A model generated the notes under the pieces. The model was given only the letters and a program-made list of their open reading frames with translations, did not search any database and was not told where the DNA came from. From Veronia pacifica (lineage in GTDB: Bacteria; Pseudomonadota; Gammaproteobacteria; Enterobacterales; Vibrionaceae): 64,000 nt of DNA. How positions within the stretch are numbered: the first letter of the stretch is position 1; each line of letters opens with the position of its first letter. Of this stretch, positions 33,851 to 42,703 are shown piece by piece. Both the position numbers and the translations under genes were made by a program. The DNA is taken from the NCBI RefSeq assembly GCF_001707825.1, contig NZ_LYBM01000015.1, positions 36,203 to 100,202 of the forward strand, written 5' to 3'.

Positions 33851-35350
33851 GTGAATAAAATTATACAAATAGCAGCCATAGCTGCAGTGACTTTAATGGC
33901 GACAGGTTGTCGCTCGTGGTTCATTAACGAAAAGACCTCGATAACATCAGATAAATCTGAATTGGTCAGAGATACAGCCACAATTGCTGGATTTACCGGA
34001 AGTCCTGCCGACGGTAGAACCTTTCCTGATATATCAGAACCTTTACCACAGCTGGGAATGAAACTCTTTTTTTCTAAGTCCCTGAGCGGTAACAAAGATA
34101 CCGCCTGTGCAAGCTGCCACCATCCCACTCTCGGTGGAGGTGATAACATGCCGCTTCCTGTCGGTGTCGACGCAACAGTCTCTGATCTGATAGGTCCGGG
34201 CAGGACACACAGTCCTAACGGACATGAATTTGATGGGGGTCCTACGGTTCCAAGGAATGCACCGACAAGCTTTAACATTGCACTTTGGGATGATTTTATT
34301 TTCCATGATGGTCGAATTGAAAGTATGTCAAAAACACCGGGACAAAATGGGGCATCAATGTCATCCGGTATAAAGACCCCTGACAACCCAAGTGGCGCTT
34401 TCAATATTATGGTGGGAGGTAATCTCGCTGTTGCACAAGCTCGTTTCCCGGTCACCTCGAAGGAGGAAATGAAAGGCTTTAGTGTTCAGCCTAACGGAAG
34501 TACTCAAGATATAAGGGACCTGATTGTCAATCGACTGACAGCAGCTCCCGGCTTCGAGGATGAACTGCCTCAAAATTACTGGCTTGAAGAGTTTCAAACC
34601 GCTTTTTCTCACCCCTCAGGAACGGCTGATCAACTCATTACTGATCCGAATATTTTTCACGCAATCGGTGAATACCAGCGGAGTATGGTTTTTGTTGACT
34701 CTCCTTGGTTACGATTTATGAAGGGAGATAACTCGGCAATTGACCAACGAGCCAAAGAAGGCGCATTGCTTTTTTTTCGGTCCTCGATGAATGGTGGGGC
34801 CGGATGCAGTGGTTGTCATTCGGGTAATACGCTTACCGATGAGAAATTTCATGTTCTCTCTACGCCTCAAATTGGACGAGGTAAAGAACCAAACAGAATG
34901 GATCAAGGTCGTTGGTATGTGACAAAAGAGGAATCTGATCGATTTGCTTTTAGAACACCAAGCTTGCTGAATGTTGAAAAAACAGGTCCATATTTTCATG
35001 CTGGCACTGCTCCAACACTTAGGGATGCAGTGATTCAACACATTGATCCGCAATCCTTTCTGGATAACTACAGCATCAACCATCTCCCAGTGGGTACGCA
35101 AATAGAAAAATTGAGGGAAAATACTGAACCCGCCTTGCAAGCCCTCACGACTTTGAGGTCTCAGGGAAAATCAAAACTGCCACAACTTAATCTGTCAGAT
35201 GCAGATATAAATAATCTAGTCGCCTTTTTAGAGTCACTTACCGACCCTTGTGTTAATGACAGACAATGCCTTTCGAAGTGGATCCCTACGGGACGCGACC
35301 CAGATGGCTTGAGGTTGTTTGCTAAAGACGTCGATGGTAATCCACTGTGA
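33851..35350 (+). CDS. Di-haem cytochrome c peroxidase/MauG-family lipoprotein
   Basis: A 499-residue protein with two haem c attachment motifs, CASCH (residues 86-90) and CSGCH (319-323), in the arrangement of bacterial di-haem peroxidases/MauG-like proteins. The N-terminus ends in a lipobox (LMATGC, Cys20), predicting a lipid-anchored periplasmic protein. The start codon is GTG at 33851 with AAGGA upstream (33839-33843); the overlapping ATG at 33844 is in another frame and stops at once. It is longer than classical CcpA (about 320-350 mature), with extra sequence between the haems. It may detoxify peroxide or oxidise an unknown partner. Confidence 0.85.
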   Translation: MNKIIQIAAIAAVTLMATGCRSWFINEKTSITSDKSELVRDTATIAGFTGSPADGRTFPDISEPLPQLGMKLFFSKSLSGNKDTACASCHHPTLGGGDNMPLPVGVDATVSDLIGPGRTHSPNGHEFDGGPTVPRNAPTSFNIALWDDFIFHDGRIESMSKTPGQNGASMSSGIKTPDNPSGAFNIMVGGNLAVAQARFPVTSKEEMKGFSVQPNGSTQDIRDLIVNRLTAAPGFEDELPQNYWLEEFQTAFSHPSGTADQLITDPNIFHAIGEYQRSMVFVDSPWLRFMKGDNSAIDQRAKEGALLFFRSSMNGGAGCSGCHSGNTLTDEKFHVLSTPQIGRGKEPNRMDQGRWYVTKEESDRFAFRTPSLLNVEKTGPYFHAGTAPTLRDAVIQHIDPQSFLDNYSINHLPVGTQIEKLRENTEPALQALTTLRSQGKSKLPQLNLSDADINNLVAFLESLTDPCVNDRQCLSKWIPTGRDPDGLRLFAKDVDGNPL

Positions 35351-35427
35351 TGATGAACAATACAAAATCCAGTCTATTAAAATCAAAAAACTGAGAGTGC
35401 GAATTCATTGGCTACCTCGCTTAAATA

Positions 35428-35456
35428 AAAAAACCGGGCTTTGCCCGGTTTTTTCA
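35428..35456. terminator. Bidirectional terminator, peroxidase / protease-chaperone operon
   Basis: Stem AAACCGGGC/GCCCGGTTT (35431-35439 with 35443-35451) with A and T runs on either side, between convergent genes. Confidence 0.9.
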
Positions 35457-35471
35457 GTAACGGCATATCAA

Positions 35472-35933
35472 TTAATTAGATTGATATTTATTGTCATTCA
35501 ACTCAATTTTCACCGCTTTAACACGGCTGTCATTTCTAAGGTTTTCATTGACTGACAGGAGATCCGCATTTTCAGGAGCACGGAATACAGAGTTACCTTT
35601 GCGGCTGTATACCAACTCTAGACCATATTCTGTCGCCACTTCATTGGCATTATCACTGTCTGACAATGTTGCGTATATAAGGCCAGTCACTTTCAACGGT
35701 TTAGCAAACATGCTTTCAACCAGTTTGTCACCTTTAAACAGACCTTTAAGCTCCTCGCCGGAAGTGAGCGTTTGTGGAATCACTTTTTGGTAGTCATTCC
35801 CATTCACCTCAAGACTCTTCACGTTGAGCTCCAAAGAGGGATTACTCAATTCTTGAAGACCTTTTTCTTGAGCATTGGCAGCGCCAGACATCAAGGCGAC
35901 CATAGCAACAGCAGTAATAGTGTGTTTTTTCAT
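35472..35933 (-). CDS. Secreted external chaperone/inhibitor-like partner of the kexin-like protease (ORF2-like)
   Basis: A 153-residue protein with a signal peptide (MKKHTITAVAMVALMSGAANA, cleavage about residue 21-22). The C-terminal part (ATEYGLELVYSRKGNSVFRA and ...VKAVKIEL) resembles the propeptide/inhibitor-I9 fold of subtilases, an intramolecular-chaperone-like domain. It lies 12 bp downstream of a subtilase gene that has no propeptide of its own. This mirrors the Aeromonas sobria serine protease system, where the 152-residue ORF2 encoded just after the protease acts as a separate maturation chaperone. The function assignment rests on this parallel. Confidence 0.72.
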   Translation of the reverse strand: MKKHTITAVAMVALMSGAANAQEKGLQELSNPSLELNVKSLEVNGNDYQKVIPQTLTSGEELKGLFKGDKLVESMFAKPLKVTGLIYATLSDSDNANEVATEYGLELVYSRKGNSVFRAPENADLLSVNENLRNDSRVKAVKIELNDNKYQSN

Positions 35934-35945
35934 TACAATAACTCC

Positions 35946-37727
35946 TTAATGACCAAAGATACGCAGTGACCAATCTTTGATCACACCAGGCTGCTGGTTG
36001 TTATCCATCGGAACTTGATAGATGGCGTCGCGGTTGAAGTAAGCGATGAAGCTGAAGACCTCGTCACCGTTAGTGTCAATCGCACGCAGTGTCCAGTCAC
36101 CTTTTGCTGACTCACCGTAAAATTGATTGCTCAACATCAGCTGATTTTCAAAACCAGTGATAGTTGGATCAAGTGCTTGACCAACCAAGCCACTGCGTGG
36201 TGTTTGCAGTACAGAGCGAGTGCCAGACGGTGAAATCAGTTCTATTGCAAGGTCCGGAATACGCGCGTGATCTAGTGTAATTTTTACCTGAACTGACTCG
36301 ACAGTAAGGTCGTCGGTCAAGGTAATAGATGACTCACCGCCCGCCAAACTTGCGTCAGGTACAGATACTTCAGTGTCGTTATTTACCCAATCGCTGATTT
36401 GCTGCGGTGGCAACACGTTGTTGGTCATGCGGGCGCGTTTCATTGCTTCATCAAGGTTAACAAGACCAAAACCATAGAAGTCGTGGAAGCTCACACCCGC
36501 CGCATTTTTCTTCCATGGAGAGATAGCTTCATAGCTCACAACGTCGCCTTCGCTATCAGTAAATTCAAGATTAACACCAGAATGATCAGCGTCAGTAGCA
36601 GAGGCTGTCTCTGCAATTAAAGCACGCACATCACGAGCTGACAGAGCATGATTTGTCGACATCACAGCAGCAATAACACCTGCAGTGTTTGGTGCTGCCG
36701 ACGAGGTGCCGTTCATCGCACTGGTGTAGTTACACTCTGGATCATATTCTGTACCGCCATGCAGGCCGTTTCTGCCTAAGCCTGAAGTAGTATTGAAACC
36801 CTCATCGCATCCCATCAGGTCAGTCGTCACCATCGCAGGATAGTCACTACCGTACTCGCCAGCCGGAGCAGTAACCCATACATTCGCGCCAACAGATGAG
36901 TAGCTTGCCAGCGTACCATCGGCTTTCATCGCACTTGTCACCAGGTTGTAGTAGTTGGCATTGTCATATGACTGGTTAGCATTATGCATTGGCAAACCGT
37001 TGTTGTTGCCACCAGCAAAAAAGTCGCCAGGAAGGACAAAGAAGCCTCCGGTACTAAAGTAACGGTAACCGTTACCCGCCGACTTAACAAAGATAGAACC
37101 ACCGTTATTGTAGTAATTTCCTGAACTGACATCTGCCATGGTATCAAGTTCAAGCTTAAACTCAGGGTCGTTTTCGTCGAAAGGGATAGGGTCAATTGGG
37201 CTGAAGCCATAGCTTTGGTTAAATACTCTCACATCGCGCGTTGATGGATCAGCACCATGTGAAATCAACCAACCTTCAATTGTTTGGCTAGATAACCAGT
37301 TAAAACCAAGCAGTGACGCACGAGGTGCAACACCACGTACGCCCTCACTGTTTTGTCCCACAGCCGCAATGAGTCCACCAACTGCAGTACCGTGACCATT
37401 AGTATCAATGGGATAATCATCCGGATACTCAGAGTCTTCAATCAGGTTTCGGCTTCCTGGTACAACATTGTCTTTCAGATCAATATGATCCGTTTGAAGA
37501 CCAGTATCGATAACGGCAACTTTAACGCCCACACCGCCAATTCCCATGGCTTGTGTCAGGTCGGTATTCATATCATGACCCGCGATCGCCGGGTTTTGAG
37601 CAAAGGCATTCTGACCCGTATTTTTGAGATGCCATTGTTCAGGGTAAAGTGGATCGTTAGCTTGCACCGCTGCTGACAATCCCATTGTCATCAGCGCTGC
37701 TGAAATTACTGTGAGTCGTGTTTGCAT
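35946..37727 (-). CDS. Kexin-like subtilase with C-terminal P domain, Aeromonas ASP type
   Basis: A 593-residue secreted serine protease. Signal peptide about 1-23 (ending VQA). The mature protein enters the catalytic domain directly: Asp74 in VAVIDTGLQTDH, His112 in NGHGTAVGG, Asn219 in SAGNG (oxyanion) and Ser342 in NGTSSAAP. The C-terminal 130 residues form a P/proprotein-convertase domain (LTVESVQVKITLDHARIPDL; GDWTLRAIDTNGDE). There is no N-terminal propeptide, unlike most subtilases, consistent with the separate chaperone gene 12 bp downstream. Likely role: extracellular proteolysis, possibly a virulence or nutrient function. Confidence 0.87.
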   Translation of the reverse strand: MQTRLTVISAALMTMGLSAAVQANDPLYPEQWHLKNTGQNAFAQNPAIAGHDMNTDLTQAMGIGGVGVKVAVIDTGLQTDHIDLKDNVVPGSRNLIEDSEYPDDYPIDTNGHGTAVGGLIAAVGQNSEGVRGVAPRASLLGFNWLSSQTIEGWLISHGADPSTRDVRVFNQSYGFSPIDPIPFDENDPEFKLELDTMADVSSGNYYNNGGSIFVKSAGNGYRYFSTGGFFVLPGDFFAGGNNNGLPMHNANQSYDNANYYNLVTSAMKADGTLASYSSVGANVWVTAPAGEYGSDYPAMVTTDLMGCDEGFNTTSGLGRNGLHGGTEYDPECNYTSAMNGTSSAAPNTAGVIAAVMSTNHALSARDVRALIAETASATDADHSGVNLEFTDSEGDVVSYEAISPWKKNAAGVSFHDFYGFGLVNLDEAMKRARMTNNVLPPQQISDWVNNDTEVSVPDASLAGGESSITLTDDLTVESVQVKITLDHARIPDLAIELISPSGTRSVLQTPRSGLVGQALDPTITGFENQLMLSNQFYGESAKGDWTLRAIDTNGDEVFSFIAYFNRDAIYQVPMDNNQQPGVIKDWSLRIFGH

Positions 37728-37992
37728 TCTTGACCTCGTGTCATTGTAAGAATATTCAGGCTATGGGATAGCTAGGTCCTAGCCATCAGCAAGCTGAATT
37801 AGAAAAGCATGCTTAAACACGAGTTGTTAGTGTGTCGTTTGGGGAATGTTAACTCACTCGATATAAAATAGTCTTTATATATCAATAACCTTTATTTTTG
37901 CGTGTCAGTGCAAGGTATGAAAAAAGCGGTAATTGACACATCACATAACTGAAACATTAGTCGAGTAGAGCGAAGTTTTATTCTAAAAAATT

Positions 37993-38039
37993 GGCTAACC
38001 ACTCCAGAATTAGAGAAATATTCTATCGAGTGATTAGCC
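37993..38039 (-). terminator. Terminator of the rsgA-like gene
   Basis: Twelve-base imperfect stem (37993-38004 with 38028-38039), one mismatch, followed on the minus strand by a run of T. It lies about 155 bp after the second stop codon of the rsgA-like gene. Confidence 0.65.
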
Positions 38040-38194
38040 AGACGAATGGGCAGTTATGATGCAGACAAAGGTACTGCCATCACGACATCAACATTGAAAG
38101 ATATAAACTTAACCCCTTATTATCACGGCGATTGATACGTGAAGATGGCGAGTCATATTGCAAAGACATTGACAAAAAAATCAGATGAAGACCG

Positions 38195-39250
38195 CTATCT
38201 TTGCTTCATTTTTTGGAGCTCCTTGTTGTGCTGCCTGTTTTGCCGTTTCATCGCCTTAAATTTAGCCCTCTTTCGAGCGATGGTTTCAGACGCTCTTTCC
38301 TGTTCTCTCAGTAATTTGAGGTAGTTTTTCTATCGTCTTATATCAAGATTGCCGCTTTCCAGATGTGCGATCACCTGACAGCCCGGCTCCGTTTTATGCT
38401 GACAATCTGAATAACGACAATTGGCAACTAAACGTTCAATATCCGCAAACGCCTCATAAATACCCTCTCGGCAGTCAGACAACTGAATTTCCCTCATGCC
38501 GGGCACATCAATCAATAATCCCCCCTGCGGCATGAGGTGAACTGAGCGGGATGAAGTAGTATGACGTCCCTTGCTATCGTCCTCCCTTATCCCCCCCGTA
38601 TCCTGAATAACTTGCCCGCAAAGCGTATTAATAAGTGTCGATTTGCCAACACCTGATGAGCCGAGCATAACCACGGTCTGCCCAGACTCGCACCAAGGAT
38701 GTAGCGCGTTGACGCTCTCTGGGCATAGACCGTTAATCACCTGAACTGACAATAAAGGGTCAAGAGACTGAACGGATTCCAGATACACCTCAATATCCAA
38801 ACATAAGTCTGCTTTCGAAAGAACAATAACAGGATTTACCTGAGCTTGGTGACAAAGAGACAAATACCTCTCAATCCGGTTGAGATTAAAATCATTGTTT
38901 AATGAGCAAACAATAAATGCAGTATCAACATTGGCTGCAATCAATTTCTCTGTTCCATTATTCGCAACTGCCTTTCGTGCAAAGAGAGACTGTCTTTGCA
39001 GCAGTTGATAATTTTGATGACTATCGACAACCACCCAGTCTCCGACAGTCATTGGTTCCATTGATGTTTTAACAGGAAGCTTCAGTGGTCCGCTTTCAGA
39101 CACCAGCAAATATTCACTTCTGTGCTGTGCAATAACCCTTGCCGGTTCTAATGGGGCAGCCAGCTCAAGTGATAACTGCTGCTGAAACGTATTCCTCCAA
39201 CCCAATGTTTGCAGAGAAATAGAACCAAACTGATTGAATGTTGTTTTCAT
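38195..39250 (-). pseudogene. RsgA-type ribosome small-subunit GTPase with an in-frame amber codon
   Basis: A circularly permuted GTPase that acts in 30S subunit maturation. Motifs are in the permuted order: G4 LSKADL, G1 GSSGVGKSTL, G3 DVPGMRE, then the zinc knuckle CRYSDCQHKTEPGC. Translation stops at TAG 38330-38332, after 306 residues. The same frame continues for 44 more codons (KNYLKLLREQER...ELQKMKQR) to TAG at 38195. This tail is the conserved basic C-terminal helix of RsgA, and the total of 351 codons including the amber equals the family length (about 350). The stop falls where the family usually has Leu or Phe, so TTG to TAG is a likely origin. Core domains are intact, so partial function is possible. 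It may be a paralogue of the housekeeping rsgA. Confidence 0.85.
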
Positions 39251-39950
39251 GTGTGAAATATCCCATATACATTTTTGTCATTAAGAAAATGCGTGGGTCA
39301 TTCAAGATGTTGACCCCGGAAGTTCCGGGCGATGAGGAAGGAGGAACGCAGTGCGTCTACACAAGACAGTATTGAGGTAGGTGTAAACTAAACTATACCA
39401 GCCCAATCAAACTCACAGCCCGATTGATTTTCTTTGATACAAACATAATTTCCCCCAGAAAGCCGTTGGCTTTTGTTAATCATAAATCAGTTCATCAAGT
39501 CAGTTTGACTTGACGGTTCATTAAAGACTTACTCAGTCAGACGTTCGATACAAATCATATGCTGTCTTGAATGGTGTATCTAGCAATTAAGACTATTATT
39601 CGGTTTGATTGCGTAGTCTCCGAGCAATGAAACCAAATCATTTTAGCTGATGCATTATTGCTCAGTTGCTGATGCGAGTAAGTGCAAAAAATGGCAAGAA
39701 AAGGGCATATTTAATGTGAAGAGAATCATTGATTTTTCTTTGTTACTTAAACAATGCTAAAGGACATAACACCTTAAAAACATAATACCTACGAGACATA
39801 GTACTTATGATAAGTCAGGAGAAATAATCAAAGATAAATATTAACTTCATGATGGAGATTAATAATATCATTCCTCATTTAATTGATTCATGAATAATAT
39901 AGCATTGATAAAGCACCCCAGAATTAGAAAGTAAAAATATATAAAAATAA
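39251..39950. other. Gene-free stretch upstream of the rsgA-like gene
   Basis: About 700 bp without a supported ORF. It holds a perfect CCCGGAA-G-TTCCGGG hairpin at 39313-39327, about 65 bp upstream of the rsgA-like start, which could be part of its leader. The remainder is AT-rich. Confidence 0.45.
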
Positions 39951-39970
39951 AGGCTGGCAAATGCCAGCCT
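39951..39970 (-). terminator. Terminator of the glycine-rich gene
   Basis: Nine-base stem AGGCTGGCA/TGCCAGCCT; on the minus strand it is followed by TTTATTTTTA. Confidence 0.9.
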
Positions 39971-40002
39971 TTCGAATCTAAAGAAAATGTTTGTATAAAA
40001 AG

Positions 40003-40464
40003 TTATGCCTGTTGAGCGTTACCACCGTTTTGGTTGTCTTGTTTATTACCTCCTGTAAACAAACCAATCAGCCCGCCAATAAAGTCGGCAACGCCTTTGA
40101 AGAACTCGAAAATACCGCCGATCTTCTCTTTACTTTGAGTTATAGCATCACTTACTGTTGTCTTTTCTGGATCGATTCCAAAAAGTTTTAATCCGCCTTC
40201 AATAACAAATGGTACAACATTCCCAAAAGTTTCTAAAATACCTCCTAAGAAGTTTCCACCACCCTCACCACCTCCAGTGAAGAGATTGCCAATCCCTCCC
40301 AGCAAACCGCCCAAGTCTTTATTTTGGCCAGTTTTCATACCATTACCTGTACCACCATGCATGCCAGCTTCACTGGCTGCGGCCGCAGGATTTCCTGCTG
40401 GAGCGTCTTGTATTCTTGCCATTGGAATTCCAGTATTCGCACCTACTGTACTGACTGCTACCAT
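40003..40464 (-). CDS. Glycine-rich small protein, unrecognised
   Basis: I do not recognise this 153-residue protein. Ribosome site AGGAGA sits 6 bases before the ATG and a strong terminator follows, so it is a real single-gene unit. The first 45 residues are Ala/Gly-rich and polar. The middle consists of hydrophobic, glycine-punctuated segments (GGLLGGIGNLFTGG, NFLGGILETFGNVVPFVIEGG, then GIFEFFKGVADFIGGLIGLF), giving several short amphipathic or membrane-active helices. The tail is Asn/Gln/Gly-rich. There is no signal peptide and no cysteine. The composition recalls pore-forming or membrane-inserting peptides and secreted effectors, but no function can be assigned. Confidence 0.7.
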   Translation of the reverse strand: MVAVSTVGANTGIPMARIQDAPAGNPAAAASEAGMHGGTGNGMKTGQNKDLGGLLGGIGNLFTGGGEGGGNFLGGILETFGNVVPFVIEGGLKLFGIDPEKTTVSDAITQSKEKIGGIFEFFKGVADFIGGLIGLFTGGNKQDNQNGGNAQQA

Positions 40465-41278
40465 GGTATTTCTCCTTTGAAATTCAAAAAATATATTAAT
40501 TGATAAAAATTTTTTTCGCCGTGTAAATAAACACGTATCCCCATATCATTAAAAAAACGAGTTTATATGCAACACAAATCATCTCGTGAATATTTAAAAA
40601 GTAATTACAAAAAAATTAATCATGTGAGTAACAAAACGTATATATTCCACATAAAGTCATATGTTAATTACCTTTTCACATATTTATAATTATGTAAGGA
40701 AAAGAGGAATAATGAGCGGCTAATAAAAGTATTGTTTAACTAGTTTATATATGTAATATGTAGCATATACTTTGCTTAGCGCAGAAATTCCTGAGATGCT
40801 GTATAAACAGCGTTCGGATTTCTTATTCATTATTATATTGTTTGTTCTCTACTTCCCTGTTAGTGGCCTCTTGGCTGTTCCCTCCGTATATCTGATAATT
40901 CTAATAATAGAGTGAGTTCCAAATAATTTTGAATTTTTTTTCAATTTATTATTTTTATCTGAAATATATCTAATAAAAAATAGAAACATATGTAAAAATT
41001 ATTATTTTGATACAACAGTATTTTTATATCAACAAGCCTTTTAACACATTAATATTATTGGGATTTATTTATTTCTCTCGATGAAGAGAAAATGGAGGGA
41101 TACTATTAAAACATTGATATTTATTTACAATATTTGAAACTGATAGAAATTATCGTTTTCTGTTCTTGATGGGAGTGCATCATTGTCTCTTGCACTTTTT
41201 TTCAATATGAGACCGATAGTTTTGGGATTGCAGTGACATCTATCATGATAACAAACGTCAACAGAATGAAGCTGACGA
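40465..41278. other. Very AT-rich gene-free stretch before the siderophore locus
   Basis: About 810 bp of strongly AT-rich DNA with no ORF that I can support. It holds a plus-strand terminator at 41174-41203, listed separately, and a small hairpin near 40797-40815. Confidence 0.5.
41174..41203 (+). terminator. Orphan plus-strand terminator (possible sRNA end)
   Basis: Stem AGTGCA/TGCACT (41174-41179 with 41191-41196) followed by seven T. No gene lies upstream on the plus strand for at least 700 bp. It may end a small non-coding transcript. Confidence 0.45.
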
Positions 41279-41315
41279 AAAAAGAGCTGGTCTTGGACAG
41301 GATTCAGCTCTTTTT
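41279..41315 (-). terminator. Terminator of the isochorismate synthase gene
   Basis: Eleven-base stem AAAAAGAGCTG/CAGCTCTTTTT (41279-41289 with 41305-41315); T-rich on the minus-strand 3' side. Confidence 0.85.
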
Positions 41316-41328
41316 AGAATGTTAGGCC

Positions 41329-42507
41329 TTAACTTGCCTGGTCACACAATGATATTCCAGCGGCTTTGAGGATCGTTTTCATCTTCGCACTGGTTTCATC
41401 TAGTTCTGATTTTGGTAAGGACTCATCAACGATACCTGCTCCCGCAAAGATTTTCATTCTTTTCTGATCAACTTCAGCGCATCGGATCGTCACTACCCAT
41501 TCACCATTTCCTCGGGCGTCACACCACCCAACCATTCCCGTGAAATAACCGCGATCAAACTCTTCAATATCTCTTATTGCCTCGTAGGCATTATGTCGCG
41601 GGTAACCACAGACAGCCGGAGTTGGATGAAGCTCAGACGCTACCTGAAGAACACTGATGTTCGGATCATCAACCTGCCCTTCAACTAGTGTAGACAGATG
41701 AAGCATGGTATTCGTTTCAATAACAGAGGGTACCATCGGTGTGTAGAGGCTACGACAATACCTGTTCATGACTCTTTCGACTTCTTCTACCACCAGCCCA
41801 TGTTCGTGCAAATCTTTTGCAGTATTGAGTAAAGAGAGGCTTAGTGTCTGATTTTCTTCGTCTAACGACGATTTAGGTCTTGAGCCTGCGAGCGGATTGG
41901 ATATCAGGCTCGTCCCTTTTTTAGCCACCAATAGTTCAGGGCTGGCCCCCATTAATTTCTTATTATCACCAATATCAGCCGAAAATGTATAACCCTTGCT
42001 ATTGACTGACAGTAGATTTTTTAAAAATTGAGCTTTATCAATTTCATCCTCAGTGGCCACTTCAATCGCTCTCGAGAGTACCACTTTGGATAACTCCGAC
42101 GCTGAGAATAGCTCCAATGCAGTCTCAACACCTTGCATATAGGTGTCAGATGATTTTTCGCTAATAAGGGTGGCATGACTACTTTGATGCTCTGTTGTCA
42201 CCTGGCTTCTTGTACTGCTCGACACATAAAGCGTTTCAGGAATGACGAAGCGAGTCGGCGTAAGAGGATCAAACGGTACAACACCAAACAGCACCGGATT
42301 ATCCTGATTTTCTGTTTTAGCCTCTTCCAGCATTTTTCTGGCCTCATTAGCTAGACAACTGAAATTAATAGCCTGTTTGAATTCTGCTAATTTGCCCACT
42401 CCCATCATGGTGCTCGAAGGAGAAGAAAAGAAGAAACTTGCCTCCGATAAGTGTTGTTCAACAAGTTCCTGATTCATTTTGGAGTAGCCCACCACTGCAC
42501 GTTTCAT
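41329..42507 (-). CDS. mxcD: Isochorismate synthase of the catechol siderophore pathway
   Basis: This 392-residue enzyme of the EntC/MenF/DhbC group converts chorismate to isochorismate, the first committed step to 2,3-dihydroxybenzoate. Typical chorismate-binding-enzyme segments are present: LSRAIEVATE, LVAKKGTSLISNPLAGSRP, HLSTLVEGQV, HPTPAVCGYPRHNA and FDRGYFTGMVGW. EntC is 391 residues, so the protein is full length. GAGGAAAG precedes the start. It is divergent from mxcC, with a Fur-like site between them. It is the counterpart of myxochelin MxcD. Confidence 0.93.
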   Translation of the reverse strand: MKRAVVGYSKMNQELVEQHLSEASFFFSSPSSTMMGVGKLAEFKQAINFSCLANEARKMLEEAKTENQDNPVLFGVVPFDPLTPTRFVIPETLYVSSSTRSQVTTEHQSSHATLISEKSSDTYMQGVETALELFSASELSKVVLSRAIEVATEDEIDKAQFLKNLLSVNSKGYTFSADIGDNKKLMGASPELLVAKKGTSLISNPLAGSRPKSSLDEENQTLSLSLLNTAKDLHEHGLVVEEVERVMNRYCRSLYTPMVPSVIETNTMLHLSTLVEGQVDDPNISVLQVASELHPTPAVCGYPRHNAYEAIRDIEEFDRGYFTGMVGWCDARGNGEWVVTIRCAEVDQKRMKIFAGAGIVDESLPKSELDETSAKMKTILKAAGISLCDQAS

Positions 42508-42598
42508 TGCTTTCCTCGCAAAAAAGTGATTGATAAGTCAGTCATTTAATTAACGAGCTGACTATACCCACATCACAAAAAGTCGCAATGAAAATAGT

Positions 42599-42617
42599 TA
42601 TTATTTAGATTATCATT
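42599..42617. promoter_or_regulatory. Probable Fur box between mxcD and mxcC
   Basis: On the minus strand the left arm AATGATAAT is a perfect Fur half-site; the right arm (TAAATAATA) is weak. The site is centred about 95 bp from each of the divergent start codons. Confidence 0.5.
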
Positions 42618-42703
42618 ACAGAAATTAGACTTTAATCACAAAAGAGACAAAGCTCTTTTTGATAGTGTTGCCTGCAATCTACCTCATAGGAAAAGTTTAA
42701 AAC

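Noticed and set aside
33754..34455. 233-codon minus-strand ORF opposite the di-haem peroxidase
   Set aside because: It lies wholly antisense to a well-supported gene with haem motifs and shows no domain of its own; it is a shadow frame.
38139..38324. Plus-strand 61-codon ORF downstream of the rsgA-like gene
   Set aside because: It is antisense to the conserved RsgA C-terminal helix that follows the amber codon.
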